A stretch of 37,462 nucleotides of DNA from an uncultured Bacteroidales bacterium (lineage in GTDB: Bacteria > Bacteroidota > Bacteroidia > Bacteroidales > UBA932). The notes beneath the pieces were generated by a model that saw only the letters and a list, made by a program, of their open reading frames with translations, was not told the origin of the DNA and did no database searches. Shown here in pieces: positions 18,846-27,471 of this stretch. Where the stretch lies: contig CAMCFO010000025.1 of NCBI GenBank assembly GCA_945874155.1, forward strand, positions 1 to 37,462, given 5' to 3'. How positions within the stretch are numbered: the first letter of the stretch is position 1; each line of letters starts with the position of its first letter. Made by a program: the position numbers and the translations under genes.

Positions 18846-20315
18846 ATGAAGAAGATTTTAATGATTTTCCTCGCAGCGGCGATGTTCACGACAGTAGCGT
18901 TGGCACAGCACAAGCCACGCCAGTATTCTGTGACATACGAGCGTTTCAACGCCAATCCGCCGGCTCTGTCAGAAATAGGTAAACTCAATACCTATACTGA
19001 TCCTGCAAAGTTCAATACCCGCTGGTCTATCGGCTGCGAGTGCCTTGACAGGGACTACAGCTTTTTTGATGGCTATAAGGACTACCTTCCTGAACTGGGA
19101 GTAGCCTATGCCCGTATCCAGAGCGGTTGGGCAAGATGCGAGAAGGAGAAAGGCGTATATGATTTTGAATGGCTCGACCAGATTGTCGACGGAATCATTG
19201 CCAAGGGCCTGAAACCTTGGATGTGCATCTGTTACGGAAACCCTATTTACGGAGCAGACCATGACCTTAGTTCAAGAGTTTTCACCGATGATGAAACCAT
19301 GAATGCCTGGAAGAAATATGTTGAAGCTCTCGTTAAGCATTTCAAGGGCAGAATCGTAATGTGGGAGGTATGGAATGAGCCTAACCATATGAACAACGCG
19401 AAATTCCCTGAGCCATATGCCAACCTTCTTATCAATACGGCGAAAATTATCCGCAAACTTGACAAGGATACAAAAATTGCAGGCTTGAGCCTTTCTTGGT
19501 TCATCCGTCTGGACTTTACAAAGCAGGTTTTCGAGCGTTTGAAGGCTACAAATAATCTGGATTTGATTGACTATGTGACCTTCCATCCTTATTACCACAA
19601 TCCTGACCAGGCAAACTGGGCTATCGGTCAGCTCGATTCTTTGGTTAAATCATACAATCCTAACATAAAACTCTATCAGGGTGAATCCGGTTGCCCTTCA
19701 AGACTTGAATTTACCCATGCCCTCCATACAATTGAGTGGACTGAGTACAGCCAGGCAAAATGGATGGCACGCCGTATGGCAAATGACTTTATGTGGGATA
19801 TGCCTGCAAGCATTTTCTCTGTCGTAGACCATACATATAAAAATATGCAGCAGTCATACGGAATGTTCCGTACAGATATGCAGAGTAAGGTTATCTACAG
19901 AAGACCGGTTATGTACACAGTTCGCCATATGGCAAGTATCCTCAGACCTGAGGTTAAGGCTGTCAAGATGGAATGTACTGCAAATACAAGCAGGGAACTC
20001 AGTTGCCTTGGTCTTGAAAAAGACGGTCAGGTTATCGGTGCTATGCTTTGGTTCAGCGACGAAAGACCTTCTGACTCATTGGAGCGTGAAAAACTCGCTG
20101 TTACAATCAAGAACCTCCGCCTCGAATATCCTGTTTATATTGAGCCGATTACAGGCAAGGTCTACAACCTCAATGTTTATTACGGATCATATTCTGACGG
20201 CGACATGAATCTCCAGGAACTCCCGGTTTGGGACAGCCCTGTCATCATTATGGAGAAGAAGCATGTAGATATGACCAAGACGGCAGACCACAATTATCTG
20301 AAGTCACCATTTTAG
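18846..20315 (+). CDS. GH-A clan glycoside hydrolase (GH39/GH5-like)
   Basis: The 489-residue protein has a signal peptide cut near VALAQ. The rest is a TIM-barrel glycosidase of clan GH-A: the acid/base Glu lies in VMWEVWNEPN (end of strand 4), and the likely nucleophile Glu in KLYQGESGCPSR (strand 7). YARIQSGWARCEKEKGVYDF and GLKPWMCICYGNP are the strand 2 and 3 regions typical of GH39-like and related enzymes. A C-terminal beta domain follows from about residue 390. I cannot place it in one numbered family, so the sugar it releases is unknown. Without a lipobox it is likely periplasmic. It belongs to the SusC/D operon, 12 bases after the phosphatase. Confidence 0.8.
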   Translation: MKKILMIFLAAAMFTTVALAQHKPRQYSVTYERFNANPPALSEIGKLNTYTDPAKFNTRWSIGCECLDRDYSFFDGYKDYLPELGVAYARIQSGWARCEKEKGVYDFEWLDQIVDGIIAKGLKPWMCICYGNPIYGADHDLSSRVFTDDETMNAWKKYVEALVKHFKGRIVMWEVWNEPNHMNNAKFPEPYANLLINTAKIIRKLDKDTKIAGLSLSWFIRLDFTKQVFERLKATNNLDLIDYVTFHPYYHNPDQANWAIGQLDSLVKSYNPNIKLYQGESGCPSRLEFTHALHTIEWTEYSQAKWMARRMANDFMWDMPASIFSVVDHTYKNMQQSYGMFRTDMQSKVIYRRPVMYTVRHMASILRPEVKAVKMECTANTSRELSCLGLEKDGQVIGAMLWFSDERPSDSLEREKLAVTIKNLRLEYPVYIEPITGKVYNLNVYYGSYSDGDMNLQELPVWDSPVIIMEKKHVDMTKTADHNYLKSPF

Positions 20316-20351
20316 ACTATTTTACGTTTAACGTATTAATACACAAAAACA

Positions 20352-20486
20352 ATGAGAAAAAATTCATTTTATGAAGCTCCCCAGATTGAGATTATTCAAC
20401 TGAATAGTGAGCAGGTTCTTGCAAGCATCATGGAGTTTGGTCATGAGGAATATGACCTTGAAAATCCTGAGACATATGAATGGTAA
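20352..20486 (+). CDS. 44-residue small protein, first copy
   Basis: This short gene encodes 44 residues, beginning MRKNSFYEAPQIEIIQLNSE and ending ENPETYEW. It has no signal peptide, no Cys and is acidic. The pattern Y-E-x-P-Q-(I/V)-E-I-(I/L)-Q-L-x-x-E-Q-x-x-A is shared with a second 44-residue gene at 22037, and similar short YExPQVEV peptides are common in Bacteroidetes genomes near surface lipoproteins. It lies 18 bases before a fimbrillin-like lipoprotein gene, the same arrangement as the second copy. The function is unknown; a chaperone, leader or secreted-peptide role are all possible. Confidence 0.75.
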   Translation: MRKNSFYEAPQIEIIQLNSEQVLASIMEFGHEEYDLENPETYEW

Positions 20487-20504
20487 CAATTAAAAAGTAA
20501 AACG

Positions 20505-21959
20505 ATGAAAAACATTAAATTTATTTTGTTTGCTGCCGTTCTTGCTATTGCTGCAGCATGCACAAAGGACAACGTTGTCGCTCCTGAAACAGAAGAGGTG
20601 AAGACAGTTACCATGACCTTGAATGTCACTACTGAAAATGATGCGGATACAAAGGTGTATTTGAAAGACGGGGTAATGACCTGGAATTCAAAGGATTATA
20701 TCTATGTGTTTAGTGATGAGGATATAGATAATGCGACAAATAGGTACGTCTTTACCAATGCGGGTGAAGGTGTTTTTAAGTGTGAATCATGGCCTTCTGA
20801 CCGCACTCCTAAATATGCGTTGTTTACGCGCATGAGTGCATCTGCAGAAGCTGCTGCTTCTTATACTGCAAATATTAGTACTCGCTATGATAATAATGGT
20901 GATGCAAGTAAAGATCAAATAATTGCTGTTGCTCAGGCTAATCAAAGTCTTGGAAATGCCAATTCTTTCGGCGGAAATGCGAATATTTCAGTAGGAGCGG
21001 TTAAAGGTGATGCCGAGACAGGTTACAGTGTAAAACTCGAGAATGTAACCGGCTTGCTTAAATTCAAGACAAGCGAGGCTCCTGCTAAGATCACTTTCAG
21101 CGGTAATAATAATGAAATAGTTTCAGGAGGTAGAATTAGACTTCGTTGGGATGAGAAAACAGAGAATGGTAATCCGGTACCTTCATGGAATAAAATTAGT
21201 TCTGAAGGTGCGAAAGAAATTGTTGCAACTCCAACATTTTCATGGTCCGAGGATAACACATATTATGTCTGTGTTCTTCCTCAGACTTTCAGCAGTGGAA
21301 TTTCAGTAACAGTTGAAACCATGGAAGGTAAAAGTTATACCCAAACAAGCGCTAATCCAATGACATTGGAACGTAATAAGGTTATTGATTTGGGCACTCT
21401 TTCAGCTCCTTCAAATCAGCTTGTTTTGGATGTTATGGCCGCTATTCCAACTGCTGTTTCTAGTACGGATGATACAATAACCTTCCCTAATGCAGACAAA
21501 ACAGCATGGGATGCAGCAGAATACAATCTTACTATAGGCGGAATTCAATATCCTTTTGAATTTTGGGCAGGTATAAATACCTATGCAGCAACTGCTGGAT
21601 ATTATTACGATGCGGAGAACGTTTTCTTCCAGATTGGTTATACTTATGGATATATTAAATTCCCTGCAATAAAAGGAAAGCGCTTGTTAAGTGTTTCTGT
21701 GGAAGGCAAAAATTCGGCTTCTTCTCAAAAGGATTTTGCCGTTGTTGAAGTTCCTTATAAAACAGCGGTTTCAAATTATGCAGAATTTGTATCTCTTGAT
21801 GGCAGTGCAAGGGTTGCTCTTTATGTAGGAGTTTCTAAAGTATGGACCTTTAATGAAGGTGAGGGCGGAACTTCAGCCAATACTTCTTATTATCTACAGT
21901 GCCGCGGAGGTTCGGGAAGGCTTGGCAAGCTTGTGCTTACCTATGTTGACGCTGAATAA
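20505..21959 (+). CDS. fimbrillin-like surface lipoprotein
   Basis: The 484-residue protein has a lipoprotein signal with lipobox IAAAC and mature end CTKDNV. An N-terminal half of fimbrillin type contains TKVYLKDGVMTWNSKDYIYVF and a set of beta segments ending at VIDLGTL (about 300). A second beta-sandwich region from about 305 to the end includes GYYYDAENVFFQIGYTYGYI and NTSYYLQCRGGSGRLGKLVL. Both halves recur in the same order in the product of the gene at 22189, so the two are tandem paralogues; even the first 40 bases of the genes are alike. It should be anchored in the outer membrane facing outwards, as adhesin or glycan-binding protein. A hairpin terminator follows 24 bases after the stop. 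Confidence 0.75.
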   Translation: MKNIKFILFAAVLAIAAACTKDNVVAPETEEVKTVTMTLNVTTENDADTKVYLKDGVMTWNSKDYIYVFSDEDIDNATNRYVFTNAGEGVFKCESWPSDRTPKYALFTRMSASAEAAASYTANISTRYDNNGDASKDQIIAVAQANQSLGNANSFGGNANISVGAVKGDAETGYSVKLENVTGLLKFKTSEAPAKITFSGNNNEIVSGGRIRLRWDEKTENGNPVPSWNKISSEGAKEIVATPTFSWSEDNTYYVCVLPQTFSSGISVTVETMEGKSYTQTSANPMTLERNKVIDLGTLSAPSNQLVLDVMAAIPTAVSSTDDTITFPNADKTAWDAAEYNLTIGGIQYPFEFWAGINTYAATAGYYYDAENVFFQIGYTYGYIKFPAIKGKRLLSVSVEGKNSASSQKDFAVVEVPYKTAVSNYAEFVSLDGSARVALYVGVSKVWTFNEGEGGTSANTSYYLQCRGGSGRLGKLVLTYVDAE

Positions 21960-21982
21960 GATTTAACCGATTAATAATACCG

Positions 21983-22017
21983 AATCAGCGGTCTGCCAGT
22001 GCCGACCGCTGATTTTT
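21983..22017 (+). terminator. Rho-independent terminator or attenuator
   Basis: AATCAGCGGTC (21983-21993) pairs perfectly with GACCGCTGATT (22004-22014) around a 10-base loop, and a T-run extends to 22017. It lies between the two duplicated modules, within a run of co-directional genes, so it may stop only part of the transcription and lower expression of the second module and GH3. Confidence 0.8.
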
Positions 22018-22036
22018 GCCAATGACAATAGATAAT

Positions 22037-22171
22037 ATGGAACAGGAAGTTGTTTACGAAACTCCTCAGGTTGAGATACTTCAGCTGGAGGGTGAGCAGG
22101 CTTTTGCAGTCAGTCAGACTTTTACAAATGAGAATTATAATCACAACGGAGAACGTGATTATGTGTGGTAA
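22037..22171 (+). CDS. 44-residue small protein, second copy
   Basis: From the ATG at 22037 the product has 44 residues, the same as the first copy; an ATG at 22022 would give 49 but lies within 5 bases of the terminator's T-run. It begins MEQEVVYETPQVEILQLEGE, continues QAFAVSQ and ends GERDYVW. Against the copy at 20352 the shared core is YE-x-PQ-(V/I)-EI-x-QL-x-x-EQ, and both end in Tyr-x-Trp. It precedes its lipoprotein partner by 17 bases, as the first copy does by 18. The conserved length, ends and position argue for a selected gene rather than a chance frame. Confidence 0.75.
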   Translation: MEQEVVYETPQVEILQLEGEQAFAVSQTFTNENYNHNGERDYVW

Positions 22172-22188
22172 TGCATAAAGGTTTGAAT

Positions 22189-24900
22189 ATGAAAAACATC
22201 AGATTTATTTTATTTGCTGCCGTACTCTCGCTTGTTGCAGCATGTGTCCGGGAAGAGATAGGTCCGGGAGAATCAACTGGAACAGGCTCGGACGTAGTAG
22301 AAACTGTCAGTTTGTCGATTGATGTCATGGCAGAAGGCGACAGCTCGGATAATTCTGAAACGAAAGCCTATCTTAACAATGGAGAAATGGCGTGGAATTC
22401 AGCGGATTACATTTATGTGTTTGACGATAAGAATACAGGATATGTATTTACCTACAAAGACGGCAAGTTCTCTTATGATTCATGGCCGGTTGACCGCATA
22501 CCGGCTTATGCTCTGTATGATAGAGTTTTAGACGAAAGTACAAATGCGGCCAAAAGACTTCGCAATGATGAAATCAAGATTACCACCAGTACCAATGCAG
22601 GGCATGCCGGAATCAACATCATTGCAATTCCGCGCAGTATCCAGTCTGCCGGCAATCTTAATTCTTTCGCCGGAAATGCCAATCTGTCGGTAGGCAAGAT
22701 TGTCGAAAGTGCTGATACGGGTTATAGTGTAGAATTGAAAAATGTGCTGGGACTCATCAAATTCACAATGAGCGAAAAGCCTCAAAAAGTTGTGTTCCAA
22801 GGCAATAATAATGAATATGTATCCGGCATAGATCCCGGAACAACTGCAGGTGATGCTGCTGCCGGCAGGATCAGAATCTATTATGCTGACAAAACAGGAG
22901 ATGATGGAATTCCTCTTTACAAAAATATCCAAACCGGCAACAGTAAAACCGTCACAATCGTACCAAGCTCCACTTTGGCCCATAATTCCGGTACAGACAA
23001 CAATTACTATATCTGCGTTCTTCCTCAGACCTTCGAAAACGGTATAACTGTTACAGTTACAACTTCTACCGGAGAGACCTACGAAAAATCAAGCAACAAT
23101 CCGCTGACTCTCGGACGCAATGAGATTGTAAATCTTGGCCGTCTTGAAGCTCCTGCAGAAGATGACGGCTCTCTCACCTTGAGCCTCCCTATGGATAAGT
23201 CAAAACTTCCGGAAGGTTTCCCTACAGCAAAAGAAAGTGCAGGTTTGGACAGACAATCATATGAATTTGACTTTTCAGGACAAAAATATCAGTTTGTCTT
23301 CCATTCAGATGCCGCAGACGGCAGGGGAGGACAAACGGCAGATAGAAGTGGTATACCTGGATATTACTACAACACTACCGACTCTTACTATAATATGGGC
23401 GCAACCTACGCCTATATCCAGTTCCCGGCAATCGAGGGGATGCGTTTGGCAAGTGCTTCGGTTACATCTGCAAACACAAGCGGAAATAGACATGCTATGA
23501 TTACAAAAGTTCCGTTCACTCAATTGGTTATGAATCCATCAGATTTCGTGTCTGATATCGACGGAACAAGCGTGACTTTTTCAACGGCAGCTCCTACCCA
23601 TAATTGGACCTTTGATGATACAAAGCCTAATACCTCATATTATCTTCAGATACGCAACGGTCAGCTCTGGATCAAGAACCTCGTTCTTAAATATGTTCCT
23701 GCCACTGAATCTGACGAAGTAGGCCAGGAACTCCCTGCATGGAGCGAAGGTTATATGGATATCCACTGCATCAATAGCGGTAACGGTGAGTGTAGTTTCT
23801 TTATCCTTCCGGACGGAACAACTATGCTTGTTGATGCCGGAGAATATGTGAGAACAGAGGATACGGATGTAGCCCGCAAACCTAATGATGAAACAAGACC
23901 ATATAAGGTCTATGCAAATTATATAAAGAACTATCTGCCTTCAGGCAAGACTTCTATCGACTGGTGTGCACCTTCTCATCTGCATGTCGACCATATTGGC
24001 CAATCTTCTACTTCTACAGCAAATCATTATGCCGGAGGTTTCCCTGTTACCGGAATTACCGGAGTTTACTCTGAGGTTCCTTTCGATCGTCTTCTTGATT
24101 ATGCATACAATGCATATGATAATTCGGATACTTCACTTTCGCTTATGGACGGAGAATTTGTTACAAGCGATAATTGGAAGAAATTTGTTGATTGGGCAGT
24201 AACAAGCAGAGGAATGCGTGCTGACCGCTTTACTTTGAATACGGATGGTACTCCGCAGATTACCCTTGTCTATAATGCCTCAAATTACAACAATTTTTCC
24301 ATTACCAATACATGCGTCAATGCCAGCGGCTATTATAAAAAGGATGGAAATCCTTACATTGAAACACTGGTGACAAACGAGGAAACCCGTACAACTTTCA
24401 AGGGTAATCCTTCTTCTGCAGGTTTTCATATCAGATATGGCAAGTTCGACTATATTGGAGCTGGCGACTTGGCGACGGGATCGCAGAATAGACTCGCTTA
24501 TTATTACAGGGATTTTGGCACTGACGGCTTGGATGTGTTCAAGGCTAACCACCATTTGAGTGCAGACTCATGGGGCAGCCAGATGCAGGCTACTGCCAAT
24601 AATTTTACTCCTCGTGTAATCCTCGGCCATATCACAAAGGTTGCTCAGCCTAATATCAATATTATCAACGGTATAACAGGCACCTACGCCACTGTAAAAG
24701 CAGGCTGGACCGAAAAAGACATCTTCCTTACTAACCTTGACTCCAGCAGAACAGACGTTGCTGACAAGATTAAAGACTACAACGGTCATATCGTTGTCAG
24801 AGTGGCTCCCGGCGGAGAAAGCTATAAGGTATATATGCTCGAAGATGGCGAAAATTACAAATACAAAATCAAAGCTGTATATTCGTTTAACTGTAAATAA
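22189..24900 (+). CDS. fimbrillin-like lipoprotein fused to a metallo-beta-lactamase-fold domain
   Basis: The ATG at 22189 gives 903 residues with lipobox LVAAC and mature end CVREEIG; the frame is open a little further upstream but overlaps the small gene before it. Residues 25-325 repeat the fimbrillin-like half of its neighbour (TKAYLNNGEMAWNSADYIYVF), and about 330-515 repeat its second beta-sandwich. From about 520 comes a ComEC-type metallo-beta-lactamase domain: DIHCINSGNGECSFFILPDG, LVDAGEY, the HxHxDH motif in SHLHVDHIG, an Asp ligand in YIGAGDLATG and a late His pair in FKANHHLSADSW. The metal site looks complete. A surface hydrolase acting on phosphodiesters or similar bonds is plausible; pneumococcal Pce, a teichoic-acid phosphorylcholine esterase, shares this fold. 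The GH3 gene starts 2 bases after the stop. Confidence 0.8.
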   Translation: MKNIRFILFAAVLSLVAACVREEIGPGESTGTGSDVVETVSLSIDVMAEGDSSDNSETKAYLNNGEMAWNSADYIYVFDDKNTGYVFTYKDGKFSYDSWPVDRIPAYALYDRVLDESTNAAKRLRNDEIKITTSTNAGHAGINIIAIPRSIQSAGNLNSFAGNANLSVGKIVESADTGYSVELKNVLGLIKFTMSEKPQKVVFQGNNNEYVSGIDPGTTAGDAAAGRIRIYYADKTGDDGIPLYKNIQTGNSKTVTIVPSSTLAHNSGTDNNYYICVLPQTFENGITVTVTTSTGETYEKSSNNPLTLGRNEIVNLGRLEAPAEDDGSLTLSLPMDKSKLPEGFPTAKESAGLDRQSYEFDFSGQKYQFVFHSDAADGRGGQTADRSGIPGYYYNTTDSYYNMGATYAYIQFPAIEGMRLASASVTSANTSGNRHAMITKVPFTQLVMNPSDFVSDIDGTSVTFSTAAPTHNWTFDDTKPNTSYYLQIRNGQLWIKNLVLKYVPATESDEVGQELPAWSEGYMDIHCINSGNGECSFFILPDGTTMLVDAGEYVRTEDTDVARKPNDETRPYKVYANYIKNYLPSGKTSIDWCAPSHLHVDHIGQSSTSTANHYAGGFPVTGITGVYSEVPFDRLLDYAYNAYDNSDTSLSLMDGEFVTSDNWKKFVDWAVTSRGMRADRFTLNTDGTPQITLVYNASNYNNFSITNTCVNASGYYKKDGNPYIETLVTNEETRTTFKGNPSSAGFHIRYGKFDYIGAGDLATGSQNRLAYYYRDFGTDGLDVFKANHHLSADSWGSQMQATANNFTPRVILGHITKVAQPNINIINGITGTYATVKAGWTEKDIFLTNLDSSRTDVADKIKDYNGHIVVRVAPGGESYKVYMLEDGENYKYKIKAVYSFNCK

Positions 24901-24902
24901 TT

Positions 24903-27011
24903 ATGGCTAAAAAACTCATTAATGTATTAGTTGTTTTGGCTGTAGCGGCAGCAGGCTTGTCCGCACAGCCAAGGATGAGCCATGAGGAGGCAATGCAGAA
25001 AGCAGACGAACTCATCAGCCGATTGACTCTTCAGGAGAAGTGCGACATGACGCACGGATATCAGAAATTCTTTCTGCCGGGTGTTCCTGAAAAGGGAATT
25101 CCGTATGTATATGTGGCAGATGCTTCGACAGGCTTCCGTATCAGCAAGACTATCCCGAGAGAAGTACGTGCAGAGAAAAGTACATGCTTCCCTTCAAGCA
25201 TCGCCTTGGCTGCAACTTTCAATCCGGAAATCGCTTATGACTATGCTGAGGCCGTTGGTGAAGAATTCCGTATGGTAGGTGCGTCAGTCCTTCTTGGACC
25301 GGGATTTAATATCTACAGAAACTCGCAGTGCGGACGCAACTTCGAATATATGGGTGAGGATCCTTATCTGGCATCAAGGATGGTTGAACAGTATGTTCAG
25401 GGTGCTCAGTCCACAGGAACCATGTCATGTATCAAGCATTTCGTAGCCAATAATACCGAATTCTACCGCAAACGCTCAAATTCCATCGTCGATGAACGCA
25501 CATTGATGGAAATCTACATCCCTGCGTTCCAAGCGGGCATTGACGCGGGCGCGGGTGCAGTCATGACTTCATACAACCTTCTCAACGGCGAATGGACCGG
25601 TCAGAGCAAGTATGTCATTACAGACCTTCTGCGCGGCAGACTTGGCTTTAAAGGCATGGTTGTGAGCGATTGGGAGTCGATTTATGATTGGGAGAAAGTG
25701 ATTCTTTCCGGTCAGAATGTTGATATGCCAGGTACTGATTATTTCTATTGCGAAGACGACGCTGCCAGCTTAGTTGCCAAGGGTGTTGTTACTGAAGAAG
25801 ATATTGAGAATATGATTCGTCCCCAGATTGCTGCATGTATCCAATTCGGTCTTTACGAGCGCAATCTTAACGGCGAGGAATATAAGTGGGAGCTCAAGGA
25901 AAGGCTTCCTGCACATGCTGAGGTAGCATATAAGACGGCTGCCGAGGCTACGGTGCTTCTTTCCAATAACGGAATTTTGCCTTTTAAGGCAGAAGGTGAT
26001 GTGCTTCTTTGCGGAAGATGGGCAAATACTGTCCCTGCCGGCGGAGGTTCTTCGAAAGTTGAAGGATATGACCATATTACATATGCAGATGCCCTGCGTA
26101 AAGTACTGGGAGACCGCCTTACAGTAGTTGAGTTCCCTACAGCAGAGCAGATTAAGGCTGCCCAGACAGTTATTCTTGCAACAGGAACGCTCAATACTGA
26201 AAATGCGGAAATGGCTTTTGCAATGGATAAGAAATATGAAGACCAGGTCCGACTTGTTGTGGAGAATAATCCTAACACTATAGTAGTAATCAACAGCGGT
26301 GGCGGTATTGATATGTCTGCATGGCACGGCAAGGCTGCTGCCATTGTACATGGCTGGTATCCGGGTCAAAACGGCTGCCAGGCAATCGTCGACATCCTTA
26401 TGGGTAAGATTAACCCTTCAGGAAAGCTTCCTATGACAATTGAGAAGTCGTTCGCAGACTCTCCGGCAGTGAATACGGTACCGAAGGGAGCGAATATTGG
26501 TAAAGCCTTCCTGAACCCTAACGAGTATTTCTTCCGTGTGTATGATGTTCATTATGATGAAGGCGTTTTAGTAGGTTACCGCTGGTATGAGGCAAAGAAT
26601 ATCGAGCCGCTCTATCCTTTTGGTCATGGCCTTTCATATACAACCTTTGCTCTTGAAAAACCGAAGATTTCCGGAAAAGGCAAAGTAAAGAGTATCAGTG
26701 CAGACAAACCTATCCAGGTTTCAGTAACTGTTAAGAATACGGGTTCTGTTGCCGGTAGCGAGGTTATTCAGCTCTATGTAGGCGAGAACAATCCTACAGT
26801 TGTTCGTCCTGTAAAGGAACTCAAGGGCTTCCGCAAGATTGAACTTGCTCCTGGCGAGAAGACTGTTGTTACCTTCGAACTTAAGGCTTCTGACCTGGCT
26901 TTCTGGGATGAGACAATCAAAGACTGGAAAACAAATCCAGGCGACTATACCGTCTTCCTCGGCACATCATCAGCCCGGATTTCCCATACTATACACCTTA
27001 AAGCCCTATAA
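24903..27011 (+). CDS. GH3 beta-glycosidase
   Basis: The 702-residue protein has a signal peptide ending near LSAQ, then the GH3 N-terminal barrel with GPGFNIYRNSQCGRNFEYMGEDP (split here by family: substrate-binding RNFEYMGEDP), KHFVANN (178-184) and the nucleophile Asp256 in GMVVSDW. The C-terminal alpha/beta domain follows from about 335, and the last 110 residues are the Fn3-like domain, starting after YRWYEAKNIEPLYPFGHGLSY. This order and length are normal for beta-glucosidases and beta-xylosidases of GH3. It would remove terminal sugars from imported oligosaccharides in the periplasm. It is the last gene of the plus-strand operon and is followed by a strong terminator at 27024-27060. 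Confidence 0.94.
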   Translation: MAKKLINVLVVLAVAAAGLSAQPRMSHEEAMQKADELISRLTLQEKCDMTHGYQKFFLPGVPEKGIPYVYVADASTGFRISKTIPREVRAEKSTCFPSSIALAATFNPEIAYDYAEAVGEEFRMVGASVLLGPGFNIYRNSQCGRNFEYMGEDPYLASRMVEQYVQGAQSTGTMSCIKHFVANNTEFYRKRSNSIVDERTLMEIYIPAFQAGIDAGAGAVMTSYNLLNGEWTGQSKYVITDLLRGRLGFKGMVVSDWESIYDWEKVILSGQNVDMPGTDYFYCEDDAASLVAKGVVTEEDIENMIRPQIAACIQFGLYERNLNGEEYKWELKERLPAHAEVAYKTAAEATVLLSNNGILPFKAEGDVLLCGRWANTVPAGGGSSKVEGYDHITYADALRKVLGDRLTVVEFPTAEQIKAAQTVILATGTLNTENAEMAFAMDKKYEDQVRLVVENNPNTIVVINSGGGIDMSAWHGKAAAIVHGWYPGQNGCQAIVDILMGKINPSGKLPMTIEKSFADSPAVNTVPKGANIGKAFLNPNEYFFRVYDVHYDEGVLVGYRWYEAKNIEPLYPFGHGLSYTTFALEKPKISGKGKVKSISADKPIQVSVTVKNTGSVAGSEVIQLYVGENNPTVVRPVKELKGFRKIELAPGEKTVVTFELKASDLAFWDETIKDWKTNPGDYTVFLGTSSARISHTIHLKAL

Positions 27012-27023
27012 GCAATCCCCATC

Positions 27024-27060
27024 AAAAAAGCAGTGCCCTATTTTCGGACACTGCTTTTTT
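27024..27060. terminator. bidirectional terminator between the converging operons
   Basis: AAAAAAGCAGTG (27024-27035) pairs perfectly with CACTGCTTTTTT (27049-27060) around a 13-base loop. With six A on one side and six T on the other it can work in both directions. It closes the plus-strand operon 12 bases after the GH3 stop. It would have closed the minus-strand ROK operon too before the group II intron entered at its right edge. Confidence 0.9.
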
Positions 27061-27471
27061 AGTTCGTCCAGCACGAACGTACTCTAACGGGTGAAAGTCC
27101 CCAAACCGCCATGATAGTGGGAAGGTTACAGCCAAAGGCAAGGGTGTCCGCCGTGAGACGGAATCTGAAGGAAGCCGGAGGCAAACATCTGGCCCGACGG
27201 ATAGAAACCCGATACAAGGCCTATGGATGAGGATGAGACTGCAGAAGAAGTCAAAGTCCGATAGCTATCCGAATCATCCGAGGTAAATCGGGCAGGCATA
27301 AGATGGAAAGAGTGCGTCCATAACTGGAGAGGCCTCGCAGACGAGGCGAAATTAAATCGTCTTGCAGTAACAACGAACTGCGAGGAGTCAGCAGAGGTCA
27401 TAGTACCTGCCTAATATCGGCACGCAGGGAAGGACCGAACTTTATTGGATAAGTTTGAAGAAAGAAACTTT

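Noticed and set aside
22528..22983. Minus-strand frame of 151 codons opposite the second fimbrillin-like gene
   Set aside because: Antisense to a gene with a lipobox and a paralogue; no own signals.
25770..26369. Minus-strand open frames of 199 and 163 codons opposite the GH3 gene
   Set aside because: Both are antisense to a well-supported GH3 region; neither has a recognisable motif or start context.
27062..27471. The 410 bases before the maturase as a separate non-coding RNA or riboswitch
   Set aside because: The start sequence, the position before the maturase and the domain V/VI hairpins at the other end explain it as domains I-III of the group II intron.
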